Shown: piece by piece, positions 26,531-34,528 of the stretch | Layout of the letters: the number at the start of each line of letters is the position of its first letter | How positions within the stretch are numbered: the stretch's first letter is position 1 | From: Pseudomonadota bacterium | GTDB taxonomy: Bacteria > Pseudomonadota > Alphaproteobacteria > Ferrovibrionales > Ferrovibrionaceae | Assembly: GCA_023434425.1 (NCBI GenBank) | Contig: JAEYSS010000220.1 | Coordinates: 3,902-67,901 of the forward strand | Reading direction: 5' to 3' | Length of the DNA: 64,000 nt | Program-made: the position numbers and the translations under genes | The notes under the pieces: generated by a model | Told to the model about the DNA's origin: nothing | Databases searched by the model: none | What the model saw: only the letters and a program-made list of their open reading frames with translations

Positions 26531-27649
26531 GTGACCTATCGCTGGAACAGGATCGGGCCGCTTGACCGCGCACCGGCCAGACATTTCCAGGAATCCTGGA
26601 TCCGTGAGGCGCCGGACGGCAGCAGCGTGCGGCACGATGTGCAGGTCACCATCGGCAAGCCCTTCGACGTGCTGTCGCTGAAAGGCACCGATCTGGAGGA
26701 ATGGCGCTCCTATGCCCGCTTCCTGGACGAGACGGCTGCACGCCTCTATGCCACCGGCGCGCCGCGCCAGACCATCACGCAGTGTCCCTGCTGCGACCTC
26801 GATACCCGGGCGGCCGCCAAGGCCTTCGCGGCCTTCGGCGTGGATTACCATCAATGCGCCACCTGCGGGCATGTCTTCGTGCGCGACCAGCCCCGCCGCA
26901 CCGACCTGGAAACCAATTTCGAGGAATCCGCAGAACACAGCGCCGCCTATACCGACCGCGCGGCGGCCGAACGCCGGGTCGCCGCCATCGCGGCGCCGAA
27001 GCTGGTCTGGGCACAGGACCATTACCGCCGCCTGCATGGCCGGGATGCCGTCACCGGCCTGGACATCGGCGCCGGCGGCGGGCATTTCGTGGCTGCCATG
27101 CGACGCGCCGGCATGAATGCCGCGGGCTATGAACTGTCCGCCGCCTCGCGGCATTTTGCCCGCGAGGCCTTCGGCATCGACCTGCGCGCCGGCGACTTCT
27201 CCGCCGCGCCGCCCAGCCCCGTCGAGTTGCTGACGCTGTGGGGAGTGCTGGAATACGTGCCCGATCCGCAGCGGCTGCTGAAGGCGGCCCGCCAGCACCT
27301 TTCGCCGGACAATGGCCTGTTGATCGTCGAGGTCCCGCGCTTTACCGCCATCGGAACCCGCGCCCAGTCCGCCAAAGGCGCGGTGGTGGCTCGGCATATG
27401 GATCCGACCAGCCATGTGAATGCCTTCACCGACAGTTCCCTGGCGGAGGCGTTGGCTCTGAGCGGCTTCGCGCCGGTGGCCGCCTGGTATTTCGGCATGG
27501 ACGCCTATGAAATGCTGTGCCAGATCGCCCTGCGTCGGAACGATGCCACGCTGATCGACGAGATGGCAGATCTGATTCCCCTGCTGCAGGACGGCTTCGA
27601 CCAGGGGCGCCAGTGCGACGACCTGGTCATCGCCGCTCGCCCCATCTGA
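26531..27649 (+). CDS. Zinc-ribbon class I SAM methyltransferase
   Basis: A 372-residue methyltransferase with a GTG start. About 75 residues of N-terminal extension precede a four-cysteine zinc site (CPCC and CATCGHVF). The SAM site is GLDIGAGGGHFVAAM and the acidic motif LLTLWGVLEYVPDP. The C-terminal PTSHVNAFTDSSLAEALALSGF is a common end for these sugar-modifying enzymes. It is the second of four methyltransferases between 25666 and 30455, interrupted only by a sulfotransferase. Acceptor unknown. Confidence 0.75.
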   Translation: MTYRWNRIGPLDRAPARHFQESWIREAPDGSSVRHDVQVTIGKPFDVLSLKGTDLEEWRSYARFLDETAARLYATGAPRQTITQCPCCDLDTRAAAKAFAAFGVDYHQCATCGHVFVRDQPRRTDLETNFEESAEHSAAYTDRAAAERRVAAIAAPKLVWAQDHYRRLHGRDAVTGLDIGAGGGHFVAAMRRAGMNAAGYELSAASRHFAREAFGIDLRAGDFSAAPPSPVELLTLWGVLEYVPDPQRLLKAARQHLSPDNGLLIVEVPRFTAIGTRAQSAKGAVVARHMDPTSHVNAFTDSSLAEALALSGFAPVAAWYFGMDAYEMLCQIALRRNDATLIDEMADLIPLLQDGFDQGRQCDDLVIAARPI

Positions 27650-27665
27650 GCCTGCCTCTGTAACG

Positions 27666-28832
27666 ATGACCCCGCGCCCGCTTTTCATTTTCGGCATCGC
27701 CCGTTCCGGCACCAACCTGCTGGCCGGCATGCTTAATGCGCATCCGCAGGCGACGGTGATGCTGGATCCGCTGATGCCGCTATTCCGGCTCTGGCGCAAT
27801 GCCGCCCTGGTCCGCGCCGGGCTGGATGTAGCGCCCGGCCTGCCCTTCCAGGACGGCTATTTTCAGAAGCAGGGCACCGCCATGCTGGATGCCGTTCTAG
27901 AGACGGATACGCGCCATGCCGTGTCTGCCAGCCAATTGCCGGATCTGACGGCGGCGGTGCAGGCTCGCATGGCGCTGGAGCATCCTGACCTGATCTCGAT
28001 CATGGATGGCTGGCAGGGCGACACCGTGGATGCCCTGCTCAGGGATGCCATGGACCGGTTCGCGGCCGGGCTTCCCGCGCAGGATGGCGGTCGCGCCTGG
28101 CTCGGCATCAAGGAAGTCTGGATCTCGGACTTCCTCCCCGCCCTGGCGCGCGCCCTGCCCGAAGCCCGCTTCCTGCTGATCGAGCGCGACCCACGCGGGG
28201 TGCTGGCCTCGTTGATCGGCCTGGCGCGCAAGGATGCCAGCCAGGCAGCGCATCTGGTCTCCTATCTGCGGCACTGGCGCAAATCGGCGGTACTGGCGCA
28301 GCGTTTTTCCAGCCTGCCGGAATTCTCCGGCCGGCTGCGTGTCGTCTCCTATGAGGAGCTGGCGCAAACGCCCGCCGCCACAATTGGCCGGGTCGCCAAC
28401 TTCCTCGACCTGGAGGCCGATGAAACCATGCTAAGGCCACGCTCCGTTGATGGCAGCGCGCGCGCGGCCAATACCAGCTTCTCGGCCTCGACGCCTATCA
28501 GCACGCAGTCAGTAGAACAGTGGCGCAAGGTGTTGTCGGAAGACGAAACAGCGCTGATAGAGACGCTCTGCGGGCCGGAAATGCGACTGTCGGGCTATAC
28601 CCCTGCCTCCGCGGCCGACACCTGCAGCCCGGCGGTTCGCCGCGCCTGGATCCAGGCCGACAAGCAACCGGGCAGCTGGCGCAGCGATGCCGGCGACCTA
28701 GGCTTCGACCTCGCCTTCGAGACGCTGCGCCGCCAGCTGCTGGAACAGAAAGACGCGGAAGTCGATGCGACCCTGATCCGACGCTGCTTCCTGTTCGAAG
28801 ACACCTACCGCCTTTTGCGCTCCACATACTGA
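27666..28832 (+). CDS. Sulfotransferase-like P-loop protein
   Basis: A 388-residue protein with a PAPS-type 5'-phosphosulfate loop, FGIARSGTNLLAGMLNAHP (about residues 9-27). A 3'-phosphate motif is at RFLLIERDPRGVLASLIGLAR. The helical middle and C-terminal parts have no other recognisable domain. It predicts transfer of sulfate from PAPS to a sugar hydroxyl in the cytoplasm. PAPS would be supplied by CysD and the CysN/CysC fusion encoded just past the operon's end. A non-sulfating member of the same fold cannot be excluded. Confidence 0.78.
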   Translation: MTPRPLFIFGIARSGTNLLAGMLNAHPQATVMLDPLMPLFRLWRNAALVRAGLDVAPGLPFQDGYFQKQGTAMLDAVLETDTRHAVSASQLPDLTAAVQARMALEHPDLISIMDGWQGDTVDALLRDAMDRFAAGLPAQDGGRAWLGIKEVWISDFLPALARALPEARFLLIERDPRGVLASLIGLARKDASQAAHLVSYLRHWRKSAVLAQRFSSLPEFSGRLRVVSYEELAQTPAATIGRVANFLDLEADETMLRPRSVDGSARAANTSFSASTPISTQSVEQWRKVLSEDETALIETLCGPEMRLSGYTPASAADTCSPAVRRAWIQADKQPGSWRSDAGDLGFDLAFETLRRQLLEQKDAEVDATLIRRCFLFEDTYRLLRSTY

Positions 28833-28849
28833 TACCGACGGGCACCAAG

Positions 28850-29599
28850 ATGACGAAAGATTTCAGCTACCAGGAATATGTGACCGACAAGGAGTTTCTG
28901 GACGACTACAATGCCTATCAGGCTCGCTACGCCACCAACATCCGGGAAAGCGACAAGGTCATCATCGCGATGATCGACAAGATGGTGGCTCAGGCAGGTG
29001 GCCGCAAACTCCGCATCCTCGACATCGGCTGCTCAACCGGCAACCTGCTGCTACACCTCAAGCGCATGGTGCCGAATGCCGACTATGTTGGCGGCGACCT
29101 GGCGCTGTCCTCCCTTGAGCAATGCCGTAAGAATCCCGATCTCGCCGGCATTGCCTTCGAACAACTCGACATCACCAAGCTGCCGGCCGACTCCTACGAT
29201 GTCGTGATCGTCAACGCAGTCCTCTATATGTTCGATGAGGCGCAATACGACCAAGCACTGCACAGCATCGCGAACTCCCTGCGGGCCGGCGGCGCCAGCG
29301 TGATCTACGACTTCGCCCATCCCTTCAAGCACCAGAACCTGACCATCCACGAGACCAGCGTGATGCATCCGAACGGCCTGCGTCTGTGCTTCCGGCCGAT
29401 GAAGTACATCGCCAGCCACATGACGGCGAACGGCTTCACCGGCATCGACTTCAACCCGTTCGAGCTGCCGATCGATCTGCCCAAGCCCGGCTTCGACGAG
29501 GAAGTGGTGACCTATACGGTCAACGGCGCGGCAGGTAACCGCATGATGTTCCGCGGGACGCTGTTCCAGCCGTGGTGTCACATGATTGCGCGCAAGTAG
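28850..29599 (+). CDS. Class I SAM-dependent methyltransferase
   Basis: A 249-residue single-domain methyltransferase. ILDIGCSTGNLLLHLKRM is motif I, DYVGGDLALSSL motif II, and YDVVIVNAVLYMFDE the acidic motif. A C-terminal beta region runs from HMTANGFTGIDFNPF. The frame opens far upstream within the sulfotransferase gene, but ATG 28850 is the first start that gives a normal N-terminus. There are no zinc cysteines, so it is a different subfamily from its two neighbours upstream. Acceptor unknown. Confidence 0.78.
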   Translation: MTKDFSYQEYVTDKEFLDDYNAYQARYATNIRESDKVIIAMIDKMVAQAGGRKLRILDIGCSTGNLLLHLKRMVPNADYVGGDLALSSLEQCRKNPDLAGIAFEQLDITKLPADSYDVVIVNAVLYMFDEAQYDQALHSIANSLRAGGASVIYDFAHPFKHQNLTIHETSVMHPNGLRLCFRPMKYIASHMTANGFTGIDFNPFELPIDLPKPGFDEEVVTYTVNGAAGNRMMFRGTLFQPWCHMIARK

Positions 29600-29624
29600 C
29601 TGCAGATGCACCGGGGAGACAGAC

Positions 29625-30455
29625 ATGACAGAGAAGATCGGGACCGATATTCCTGCAAAGTCCTATTGGAAGGAAAAAACCGAGCGTTACCTGGCGAGCC
29701 TTAATGGCCCGTATCACCGGCATCGCCTCGCAATGGTCAAACACCTTCTGCGAGAGACCTCGCTCGCCGGAGCAGCATGTCTCGATTTCGGATGCGGTGA
29801 GGGCATTTTCTCCGGCTATCTTCTCAATCAAGGCGCGACTGTGACCGGTTATGACATCGACGAAACGATGATCACGAAGGCGCAGGAAAACCTCCGGGGC
29901 AGCGCACCGTACGCACAATTCTCGGTCGGGAATGTTGATAGGCTGGCAGATGTTGCCGACTCCAGCATTGATCTAGTTGTCGCGCTGAACGTGCTCGCCT
30001 ATTTCAAGCCACAAGAAGAGGCAACCTTTTATCAGCAGTCGCGCAGGATCCTGAAGCCCGGAGGTCACCTACTTATCACGCATTCGAACGAACTGTTCGA
30101 TATGTTCACTTTCAATCGATATACAGTGGCGTTCTTCAAGACCCATTTTTCCCATGCCAACATAGCGGCTGACCCCACATCATTGCTAACGAACCCAGAT
30201 CTTCCGGATCGACAAACTTTCGCCATTCGCGAAAATCCGCTCAACTATCGCTACAAGTTGAAGCGGTACGGTTTCGACGAACGAGAACAGCAATTCGCCA
30301 GCCTACATCCACTCCCACCCCTTCTGATGAAGGGTTGGGATCCGGACGACATCAACGCGCATACGTTCCACGATACATTGAACTGGCCCGACGAAGAAAA
30401 ATGGAAGCTGGCATTCATGTGCAGTATGTTTGGCAGCTATTCCAGAAAAGCGTGA
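29625..30455 (+). CDS. Class I SAM-dependent methyltransferase, atypically low GC
   Basis: A 276-residue methyltransferase with a strong ribosome site (GGGGAG at 29613-29618). Motif I is CLDFGCGEGIFSGYL and the acidic motif IDLVVALNVLAYF. NELFDMFTFNRYTVAFF and the ending HPLPPLL match parts of the enzyme at 41948 (NQLFALFTLNRYSRDFF, HALPPMV), so the two are relatives. Two sampled lines (30121-30240) have 60 G+C in 120 bases, about 50%, well below the neighbours, suggesting a different origin. Acceptor unknown. Confidence 0.78.
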   Translation: MTEKIGTDIPAKSYWKEKTERYLASLNGPYHRHRLAMVKHLLRETSLAGAACLDFGCGEGIFSGYLLNQGATVTGYDIDETMITKAQENLRGSAPYAQFSVGNVDRLADVADSSIDLVVALNVLAYFKPQEEATFYQQSRRILKPGGHLLITHSNELFDMFTFNRYTVAFFKTHFSHANIAADPTSLLTNPDLPDRQTFAIRENPLNYRYKLKRYGFDEREQQFASLHPLPPLLMKGWDPDDINAHTFHDTLNWPDEEKWKLAFMCSMFGSYSRKA

Positions 30456-30465
30456 CGCTATCTCC

Positions 30466-31821
30466 ATGACTGATATGCTCCCCCTGATCCGCGATCTCTG
30501 CGCCATCCGCACCGCCGTGGTCGCCGACGGCAACGAAGCCCTGTTCGCGCGTATCGCGCGGGAGCTGCCGCTGGACTATTTCCGCTTCCGCTCGGGTGAC
30601 AGCCATAACGGCTGGGTGGTGCCCGACAACTGGAGGGTCAAGCGCGCGAAGGTTTTCCGCGACAGCAATGAAGTCTTCGACGGCACGCAGAACAGCCTCG
30701 GCGTCGGCTATTACTCGAAATCCTTCTCCGGCGAGCTCGACTGGGAAACGCTGCGCGGGAAGATCGTCAGCAACCCCGACCTGCCGGACGCCTATATGTT
30801 CCACTGCTTGTGGCAGTATCGTCCCTGGGATGCCGACTGGCGCCTGGTGATGCCATACAACTTGGCCCGTACGCTGGGGCCGGGCCGCTATCGCGTCGAG
30901 CTGGAGACCGAGTACAGCCCGGGCGAAATGCTGGTGGCCCACAGCCACAAGGCCGGCCGCTCGGGCAAGACCATCGTTTTCAACTCCAACAACTGCCATC
31001 CGCATATGGCCAATGACGGCTTTGCCGGTACGGCCGTGCTGATCCGGTTGATGCAGTGGCTGTCGCAGCAGGACACTTATTACAGCTATCGCCTGATGAT
31101 CGGGCCAGAACATCTCGGCAGCGTCTTCTACCTGCGCGATCTGCCATGCAGGGACGTCGATGCCATGGTCTGCGGTGTGTTCGAGGAAATGCCCGGCACC
31201 CAAGGGGCGATCAAGGCCACCGCCACGTTCAACGGCGGCCACATGATCGATCGCGCCTTTGCCAATGCGCTGCGCAGCTATTTTCCCGATCACCACACTC
31301 TGGTGCCCTGGCGCAAGGGGGCGGGCAATGACGAAACCGTCTGGGAGGCTCCCGGTTACGAGGTCCCCTTCGTCGAGCTGACCCGCTGCGAGGAGCAGTT
31401 CGCCCCCTATCGTGAATATCATTCCAGCCTCGACACGCCGGAACTGATGGACCCAAACCGGCTGGACGAGATGCTGACCGTGCTCAAGCGTGTGGTGGAA
31501 ACGCTGGAGAATAATGCCTTTGTCCAGCGCAGCTTCGACGGGTTGATCTGCCTGTCGAATCCGCAATACGGCCTATATATGGAACGCCCGGATCCAACCG
31601 TGGTGAAGGACCTTGATGCCGATGCGGAGAAATGGGGCCATCTGCTGGACTGCCTGTTCCGCTACATGGATGGCACGATGACGGTACTCGACATCGCCGA
31701 GAAACATGATCTGCCATTCGACCGCCTGTTGCGGTATCTGCGCCAGTTCGAGGCCAAAGGCCTGGTGAAATTGTCGCGGGCAGAGATCGCCCGCAGCGCC
31801 CCGACGCGGATGCAGGAATGA
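30466..31821 (+). CDS. DUF4910/M28-like zinc aminopeptidase-family protein with C-terminal winged helix
   Basis: A 451-residue protein resembling the DUF4910/DUF2172 family with an M28-like metallopeptidase core. Likely zinc ligands lie in NNCHPHMANDGFAG, CGVFEEMPG and REYHSSLDTPELMD. The last 60 residues (DGTMTVLDIAEKHDLPFDRL then YLRQFEAKGLVKLSR) look like a winged helix. Relatives occur inside surface-glycan loci, where an amide bond on a sugar is a more sensible substrate than a peptide; that is inference. It overlaps hisH by ATGA and so belongs to the HisH/HisF-amidotransferase unit. No signal peptide. Confidence 0.72.
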   Translation: MTDMLPLIRDLCAIRTAVVADGNEALFARIARELPLDYFRFRSGDSHNGWVVPDNWRVKRAKVFRDSNEVFDGTQNSLGVGYYSKSFSGELDWETLRGKIVSNPDLPDAYMFHCLWQYRPWDADWRLVMPYNLARTLGPGRYRVELETEYSPGEMLVAHSHKAGRSGKTIVFNSNNCHPHMANDGFAGTAVLIRLMQWLSQQDTYYSYRLMIGPEHLGSVFYLRDLPCRDVDAMVCGVFEEMPGTQGAIKATATFNGGHMIDRAFANALRSYFPDHHTLVPWRKGAGNDETVWEAPGYEVPFVELTRCEEQFAPYREYHSSLDTPELMDPNRLDEMLTVLKRVVETLENNAFVQRSFDGLICLSNPQYGLYMERPDPTVVKDLDADAEKWGHLLDCLFRYMDGTMTVLDIAEKHDLPFDRLLRYLRQFEAKGLVKLSRAEIARSAPTRMQE

Positions 31822-32432
31822 TCACGATCATCGACAGCGGCATCGCCAATATCGGCTCGGTCACCTCGGCGCTGCGCCGGGTGGGCGCCGCATACCAAGT
31901 CGTCACCGATGCCGACCGGGTCGGCCAAGCCCGCGCCCTGATCCTGCCGGGCGTCGGAACCTTCGTCGACGGCATGAGAAGCCTGCAGCGGAACAACTTG
32001 GTCGAGCCGGTCCGTACGGTCGCCGCCAGCGGCCGCCCCGTCCTCGGCATCTGCCTCGGCATGCAGCTGTTGGCTGACCACAGCGAAGAATTCGGTGACA
32101 CCGCCGGCCTGGGACTGGTACCCGGGCGGGTGGTGCGGCTGCCTGCACGCCCCGGGCTGCGCATTCCCAATATCGGCTGGTGCGATGTCGCGCTGAAGCC
32201 GAATGCCCGCATGTTCGGCGGCGTCGCCGACGGCTCCGCCTTCTACTTCGTGCACAGCTATCACATGCTGTGCGAGAACCTCGCCACATCGGTGGGCACC
32301 ATCGGCCTGGATGGGGAAACCTTCACCATCGCCGTCCAGCACGGCAACGTATTCGGTGCCCAATTCCACCCGGAAAAGAGCCAGGATGTCGGCCTGACAT
32401 TCCTTGCCAATTTCGCCGCTCTTGCTGCCTGA
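31818..32432 (+). CDS. hisH2: Imidazole-glycerol-phosphate synthase glutaminase homologue HisH2
   Basis: A 204-residue class I glutamine amidotransferase. The nucleophile Cys79 lies in GICLGMQLL and the His184/Glu186 pair in FHPEKS, so glutaminase chemistry is intact. IDSGIANIGSVTSALRR and LPGVGTFVDGM are HisH hallmarks. There are no other his genes here, and the partner HisF domain is degenerate, so it probably feeds ammonia to an N-acetyl-sugar amidotransferase, as WbpG-HisH2-HisF2 do in Pseudomonas O5 LPS. Only one HisH serves two amidotransferases in this locus. Confidence 0.9.
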   Translation: MITIIDSGIANIGSVTSALRRVGAAYQVVTDADRVGQARALILPGVGTFVDGMRSLQRNNLVEPVRTVAASGRPVLGICLGMQLLADHSEEFGDTAGLGLVPGRVVRLPARPGLRIPNIGWCDVALKPNARMFGGVADGSAFYFVHSYHMLCENLATSVGTIGLDGETFTIAVQHGNVFGAQFHPEKSQDVGLTFLANFAALAA

Positions 32433-32448
32433 ACCCTGCGGCCACAGC

Positions 32449-34527
32449 ATGACCAATGCCTCCATCGTCCGACCGCGCCTGATACCCGTGCTTCTGCTGA
32501 AGCATGGCGTCATCGTGCGCAGCCAGCTTTTCAAGGTGCACCAGGTCATCGGTAACCCGATGAGTACCGTCGAACGCTATTCGCAGTGGAATGTGGACGA
32601 GCTGGTCATCCTCGACATCAGCCGCGGCGAGGACAAACACGACCTGCGCCGCGACGACATTCAGCAGAGCTACGGCGGCGAGAAGGCGCTAGATGTCCTG
32701 AAGGCGATCGCCGAAGTCTGCTTCATGCCGCTGACCTTCGGCGGCCGCATCCGCAGCATCAAGGATATCGAACTGCGCCTTGCCGCGGGCGCCGACAAGG
32801 TTTCACTGAATACCGCGGCCTTCGACGATCCGGATTTCATTGAAAAGGCCGCGAAACGGTTCGGCAGCCAGTGCATCGTCGCCTCGATCGACGCCCAGCT
32901 TAAGAAAGATGGGGGCTGGGAGGTTTTCGTGGACGGCGGCAGTCGCGCCACCGGCCTGGACCCGGTACAATGGGCACGCCAGCTGGAGCAGCGCGGCGCC
33001 GGCGAGATCCTGTTGAATTCAATCGACCGCGACGGCTCAGGCCAAGGCTACGACCTCGGTCTGATCAGCCATGTCTCCGATGCCGTCGGCGTCCCTGTCA
33101 TCGCCTGCGGCGGCGTGGGCAGTTATGAGCATTTCGCGTCCGCTTTGACGGAAGGTGGCGCGGCGGCGGCGGCGGCAGCCAATATCTTCCACTTCTTCGA
33201 GCTCAGCTATCCGCATGCCAAGCAGGCGACGATCGCCGCAGGCGCGCCATTGCGCCCGGTCCAACTCGGCTCGCGCTTCCTGACCCGCGAACCCGTCTAT
33301 GACACGGCCCGCGAGGGCCGGCGGATCAATGAACGCCTGCGCCAAGCCCGCGAGGCCGATTACCCGGCCGCCCGGCCGGAAGCGGCAGCGAAGCGGCGCA
33401 GCATCCGCTGGTGCACCGAATGCGTCTACCCGTCGATTTCCGCCGCGCCGATGGAATTCGACGATGCCGGCGTCTGCACCGGCTGCCAGATGGCGAAGGT
33501 CAAGTCGGCCATCCCGATGTCGGAATGGGGACGCCGCAAGAACTTGCTGCGCGACCTGCTGGAACAGTATCGCTGCAAGGACGGCAGTCGGCATGATTGC
33601 GTGATCGCCGTGTCCGGCGGTAAGGATTCCTACTTCCAGGTCCATGTCCTGAAGGAAGAATTCGGCCTCAACCCGCTGCTCGTGACCTATGACGGCAACA
33701 ACTGGACCGATGTCGGCTGGCGCAACATGGTCCGCATGCGCGAGGCCTTCGACGTCGACCATGTCGTTGTGCGCCCATCCGTCACCACGCTGAAGAAGCT
33801 GAACCGCCTGGCCTTCACCATCATGGGCGACATGAACTGGCACGGCCATGTCGGCATCATGACTGTGCCGATGATGGTGGCGGCCGAACGTGCCATCCCG
33901 CTGGTTTTCTACGGTGAACATGGCTACCTCGACCTATGTGGCCAGTTCTCCATGGATGATTTCCCCGAGGTCACCTACCGCGACCGGCTGGAGCATTTCG
34001 CCCGCGGCTACGAATGGACCTATTTCGTCGGTCGGGAAAATCTGACTGCTCAAGACCTGTCGATCTGGAAATATCCGACCGACCAGAAGATTCTCGACAT
34101 CGACCTGCGCGGCATCTTCCTCGGCAACTACGTCTATTGGGAAGCCAACGAGCATATCAAGCTGGTGACGGAACGTTACGGCTTCGAGATCTCGCACGAG
34201 CCCTTCGACCGCACCTATCGGACCATGTCGAACCTAGACGATATGCACGAGAATGGCGCACACGATTATCTCAAATACATCAAGTTCGGCTATGGCCGCG
34301 CTACCGATCACGCCTGCAAGGATATTCGCGCCCGTATCATGAGCCGGGGCCAGGCGATCCGCACGGTCAATCACTACGATCCGATCAAGCCAAGCGACAT
34401 CCGCCGCTGGCTCGATTATGTCGGCATGACGGAAGAGGAATTCGACAGTATCGCCGATACATTCCGCGATCCCCGCGTCTGGCGCATGGAAAGCGGCCAG
34501 TGGCGGCGCGACGCCCTGGAGGAATGA
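32449..34527 (+). CDS. HisF-like barrel fused to N-acetyl sugar amidotransferase
   Basis: A 692-residue two-domain protein. Residues about 8-255 are a HisF-like barrel (GADKVSLNTAAFDDP, SIDAQ, GAGEILLNSIDRDG). The catalytic Asp of HisF (CLDVKDG) is replaced by Leu16 in IPVLLLKHG, so cyclase activity is unlikely. After a linker comes a WbpG-type amidotransferase: zinc ribbon Cys322/Cys325/Cys343/Cys346, PP-loop SGGKDS at 389-394, FYGEHGYLDLCGQ, and DYLKYIKFGYGRATDH. In known systems HisF2 and WbpG are separate. The reading frame is continuous with no stop or frameshift sign. ATG 32449 was chosen over TTG 32404, which lies inside hisH. Predicted: ammonia from HisH2 passes through the barrel to amidinate an N-acetyl sugar. 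Confidence 0.92.
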   Translation: MTNASIVRPRLIPVLLLKHGVIVRSQLFKVHQVIGNPMSTVERYSQWNVDELVILDISRGEDKHDLRRDDIQQSYGGEKALDVLKAIAEVCFMPLTFGGRIRSIKDIELRLAAGADKVSLNTAAFDDPDFIEKAAKRFGSQCIVASIDAQLKKDGGWEVFVDGGSRATGLDPVQWARQLEQRGAGEILLNSIDRDGSGQGYDLGLISHVSDAVGVPVIACGGVGSYEHFASALTEGGAAAAAAANIFHFFELSYPHAKQATIAAGAPLRPVQLGSRFLTREPVYDTAREGRRINERLRQAREADYPAARPEAAAKRRSIRWCTECVYPSISAAPMEFDDAGVCTGCQMAKVKSAIPMSEWGRRKNLLRDLLEQYRCKDGSRHDCVIAVSGGKDSYFQVHVLKEEFGLNPLLVTYDGNNWTDVGWRNMVRMREAFDVDHVVVRPSVTTLKKLNRLAFTIMGDMNWHGHVGIMTVPMMVAAERAIPLVFYGEHGYLDLCGQFSMDDFPEVTYRDRLEHFARGYEWTYFVGRENLTAQDLSIWKYPTDQKILDIDLRGIFLGNYVYWEANEHIKLVTERYGFEISHEPFDRTYRTMSNLDDMHENGAHDYLKYIKFGYGRATDHACKDIRARIMSRGQAIRTVNHYDPIKPSDIRRWLDYVGMTEEEFDSIADTFRDPRVWRMESGQWRRDALEE

Positions 34528-34528
34528 C

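Noticed and set aside
26522..27799. Long antisense frame (425 residues, - strand)
   Set aside because: It lies entirely opposite two methyltransferase/sulfotransferase genes with clear motifs and codon structure. Its residue make-up has no recognisable domain; such frames are common opposite GC-rich genes.
31818..34527. HisH/HisF as part of histidine biosynthesis
   Set aside because: There are no other his genes; the HisF catalytic Asp is Leu and the barrel is fused to a sugar amidotransferase.
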